From Yponomeuta sedellus (taxonomy: Eukaryota > Arthropoda > Insecta > Lepidoptera > Yponomeutidae): a stretch of DNA of 64,000 nt. The notes below the pieces were generated by a model. The model was not told where the DNA came from and ran no database searches. It worked only from the letters and a program-made list of their open reading frames with translations. The position numbers were made by a program, and so were the translations under genes. The stretch is taken from assembly GCA_934045075.1 (NCBI GenBank), contig OW203721.1, positions 22,320,672 to 22,384,671 of the forward strand. The letters run 5' to 3'. Below, piece by piece: positions 61,766-64,000 of the stretch. The first letter of the stretch is position 1; each line of letters begins with the position of its first letter.

Positions 61766-62770
61766 GTAATGTAATTGATTTAACTGTTTCTATTGTTTTT
61801 ATCTTCTTGTATTTCTGATCTCTTGCGTTTTTTGTGCGTTGTCTGTTGTGTAAGGGCATGATCGGACGTCTCCACTTCAGTCTACATAAAAGGCTAGCAG
61901 CTGTTATTAGGTTGGTTTTCTCTGTATGAGATTATTTTTGGGAGAGAACTCCATATAGAAGTTATAACATGTCTGGGGAAGGCTCAGACGAAGCGCCTGC
62001 CTTGTTAGGCTAGCGGGACAGACCATTAATTCAAGTAAGTCTTCTTCACATGCCATATTCTAAAAAAAATGTAATCTGTTTCTATTAGTAATACTTTTAC
62101 TAGACTTAAATTTTAACAATAAAATCGTACAATGCGGCGGAGTTAATGCCATAAGCTTTTTCTATCAGTCAATCGCAGGTAGACGAAAAAGTTGGTAGGC
62201 GTGCAAAACAACAAGGTAGTAATTTAAATGAACTTACCTTCACATTGATATATACTTACACTATATTAATTGTAGACGATACGTTTTTATCTGTGTAATT
62301 ACCTAAGTATTTCTAATGTCTATTTTCATAAGCACACTTTTGTATGCGAAACGCCATCTGTTGGCGAACTGGGACAAAGAAACAATAAAGCGTGACATCA
62401 CACGCGTCGTGGCAGCTTCAGCAGGACCTTTGCGCATGCGTATTATCGATTGCAGAAAGAAATCTGTGACCCCCACCGCGGCCATATTATTGGGCACTGC
62501 ACTGGGCAGTCAGTCTGTTTTCCAGCCTCCTCTAACCGCCGCACCGACGCCCGCGTGGCACACAAAAATAAATTTGGTGTTTTTCATTGCTGAAAGGCAG
62601 TCCATGCGTTACATTAATAATAAATTAGATTAAATGGTATAAAAGGCCTCTGTGCTGTTGACTCCGACCCCACATACGCCTCAAAAGGGTTCCTATGGAC
62701 CATTGAATCTCTTTGGTAATACCAACACAATAATAATAATCAGTTTGTATACGTAAAATGTCATAAAAAT
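61766..62770. other. Unassigned stretch, about 1 kb
   Basis: A CpG-richer segment at 62380-62560 (GCGCATGCGTATTATCGAT, GCGGCCATATTATTG) with a 105-codon frame (62316-62633) has no recognisable protein domain. The words resemble animal promoter elements, no more. Confidence 0.3.
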
Positions 62771-63052
62771 GTAAGTTAATCAACATTACAAACTAAATAT
62801 ACGTGCCTATTACAAAATCGCCTGGAAAAGAATGGCCAAAAACCTCCAAACTTATTATTCATATTTTATATTTTATGAGATGATATTTACCAAAACTCGA
62901 TTTCTCTAAAACACTCCTCGGAAGCAGTTCAAATAATTTGTGCTTACATCTTTCTCTTTACCACAGATTATTTTAACTGCTTCTGAAGAGTGTGTTAAGG
63001 AATCGTATTATTTTTTGGACTAAAACTTTTGTTATTACTACACATTATTGAA
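62771..63052. repeat. Duplicated block, copy 2, with hairpin
   Basis: Second copy of 378-645, including the 27-base-arm hairpin (CACTCCTCGGAAGCAGTTCA against TAACTGCTTCTGAAGAGTG). Copy 2 has 24 extra bases (TGGCCAAAAACCTCCAAAC region, near 62830). Confidence 0.8.
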
Positions 63053-63405
63053 GCACTCGTAGCCTAGTCGAACGTAGTGATTGGAATCATTCACTTGAGT
63101 TAAGCAGTAACAGGCGCGATCAGGTGCAGGATGGGTGACCGTCCCGTAACTACCGCTAGTGGCATTTTTTCCGAGGGCTTCCGTGCTTCGCAGGGCACTT
63201 TAAGCCGTTGGTGCCGGCTATCATGTAATGGCAGTCGTTAAGCCATGCCAGAGTCTTACAATCACTGTAAGGCCCGCCACTGTCTTACAATCCTCCACCT
63301 ATCCGGACTAGGTCCCCGTGGTGGAGTATGGCCTACCCTTCCTGGCAGGAACAGACCCGTGCCCCAGCAGTGGGGACATACAAGATTTGATATCGATATC
63401 GACCA
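63052..63405 (+). repeat. 5S rRNA-like SINE in duplicated block
   Basis: Shares with 645-1000 the variants GAAGCACTCGTAGCC, GCGCGATCAGG and CCGTAACTACC, but has its own deletion after GCCATGCCAGAG. Tail GATATCGATATCGA. Confidence 0.88.
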
Positions 63406-63846
63406 CAAAATACCTGCAAATATCTATTGCCGTTGCTCGCGAGAGATATCGTGAATTCGATATAGGCACATTACATTTCTGTCTCGGACAAATGGAGATG
63501 AATGAGGCGACTAATGTTACTCCTTGTAGCGATCTGCCTCGCCGACGGAATCGATTCACTCCCAGTGGCCCTTAACACCGTGGGGGAGAGCCCATTTTCC
63601 CTAAACGCGTAATACAGAATAGCGGGACACACCACAAAATTGGCACTTTCTGTGTACTTAGCGCTTATTTTACCGGGCGCCCTGCCTCGCGACTCGACAT
63701 TCGCTTAATTTTACAAGCCAAGGCTTTCTGCTTGAAGACAACAAAAGAGCTGCTAAGACCTCGTCGTAATTGAATTATGCTGATACTGGCTGTGCCAGAG
63801 ACATCGTTTGCGAGGGATTCGATTATTCCGTCCTCTATCTCCTAGA
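63406..63846. other. Unassigned stretch
   Basis: No family recognised. Confidence 0.25.
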
Positions 63847-64000
63847 CTAGTGGTTCTTAACCAGTGGTCTGCGGACCACTGGTGGGCCCTGGTGTCGTTC
63901 CAAGTGGTCTGCAAATCCATTATTGCAAAATAATAATTAAATCAGTGTTAGTCGTAAGTAATACGTGTTTTATTTAGAGATAGATCCAACAATTCCTAAT
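63847..64000 (+). mobile_element. Possible hAT-type end, cut by window edge
   Basis: CTAGTGGTTCTTAACCAGTG then GTCTGCGGACCACTGGTGGG: the start resembles hAT elements of the CAGTGGTTCTCAACC type. 63861-63882 is a near-perfect 22 bp palindrome. The other end would lie beyond the window. Confidence 0.4.

Noticed and set aside
62316..62633. 105-codon open frame as a host gene
   Set aside because: CpG-rich and promoter-like words are present, but no domain, splice site or codon pattern supports coding.

Overview
The window looks like repeat-saturated nuclear DNA from a moth or butterfly. The repeat families point there: short elements with a 5S rRNA-like head, tRNA-derived SINEs, 3' ends of RTE-type LINEs, mariner, piggyBac and hAT elements, many inverted-repeat MITEs, and microsatellites that grow out of LINE tails. 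A 5S rRNA-derived SINE (HaSE3) has been described in the moth Helicoverpa armigera, and the family here is of that type. I see no convincing host protein-coding gene, no true tRNA or rRNA gene, and no bacterial-type feature. The longest open frame is a piggyBac transposase of 618 codons (23522-25378). Its element is complete: TTAA on both sides and terminal inverted repeats with one mismatch. It is the best candidate for a recently active or still active gene.

Layout. 0-10 kb: a 5S-SINE-bearing block (378-1000) that recurs at 62771-63400, SINEs with clear target-site duplications, a CR1/Jockey-like reverse transcriptase remnant (4330-5310), a fold-back tRNA-SINE (5965-6300) and a dead mariner (7688-9008). 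10-20 kb: a Tourist-like MITE carrying a nested RTE fragment, further SINEs, a three-copy 111-113 bp tandem repeat, and more fold-back tRNA-SINEs. 20-28 kb: a non-autonomous hAT, an RTE fragment, the piggyBac and a MITE pair. 28-34 kb: an AT-rich cruciform region, a mariner fragment and a deletion derivative of a second mariner family, a repeat array ending in a 200-N assembly gap, and a LINE reverse transcriptase fragment with a TTTCA tail. 34-44 kb: a 548 bp element with roughly 50 bp terminal inverted repeats, a direct-repeat pair, a very long TATG microsatellite seeded by an RTE 3' end, and a tandem repeat. 44-54 kb: a TA-flanked MITE, a MITE holding a full-length 5S SINE, an RTE 3' fragment and facing inverted 5S SINEs. 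54-64 kb: the second mariner in near full length, a hAT copy with a nested solo-LTR-like insert, more SINEs, and the second copy of the 5S-SINE block.

How the parts relate. The RTE LINE is the likely engine of the SINEs. Its last codons and tail resemble the 3' ends of at least three SINE-like families in the window, and several 5'-truncated RTE pieces still carry 7-12 bp target-site duplications. The MITEs give local before-and-after pairs that date the nesting. Stretches reported as unassigned showed no recognisable coding or structural signal on reading; no homology search could be run.
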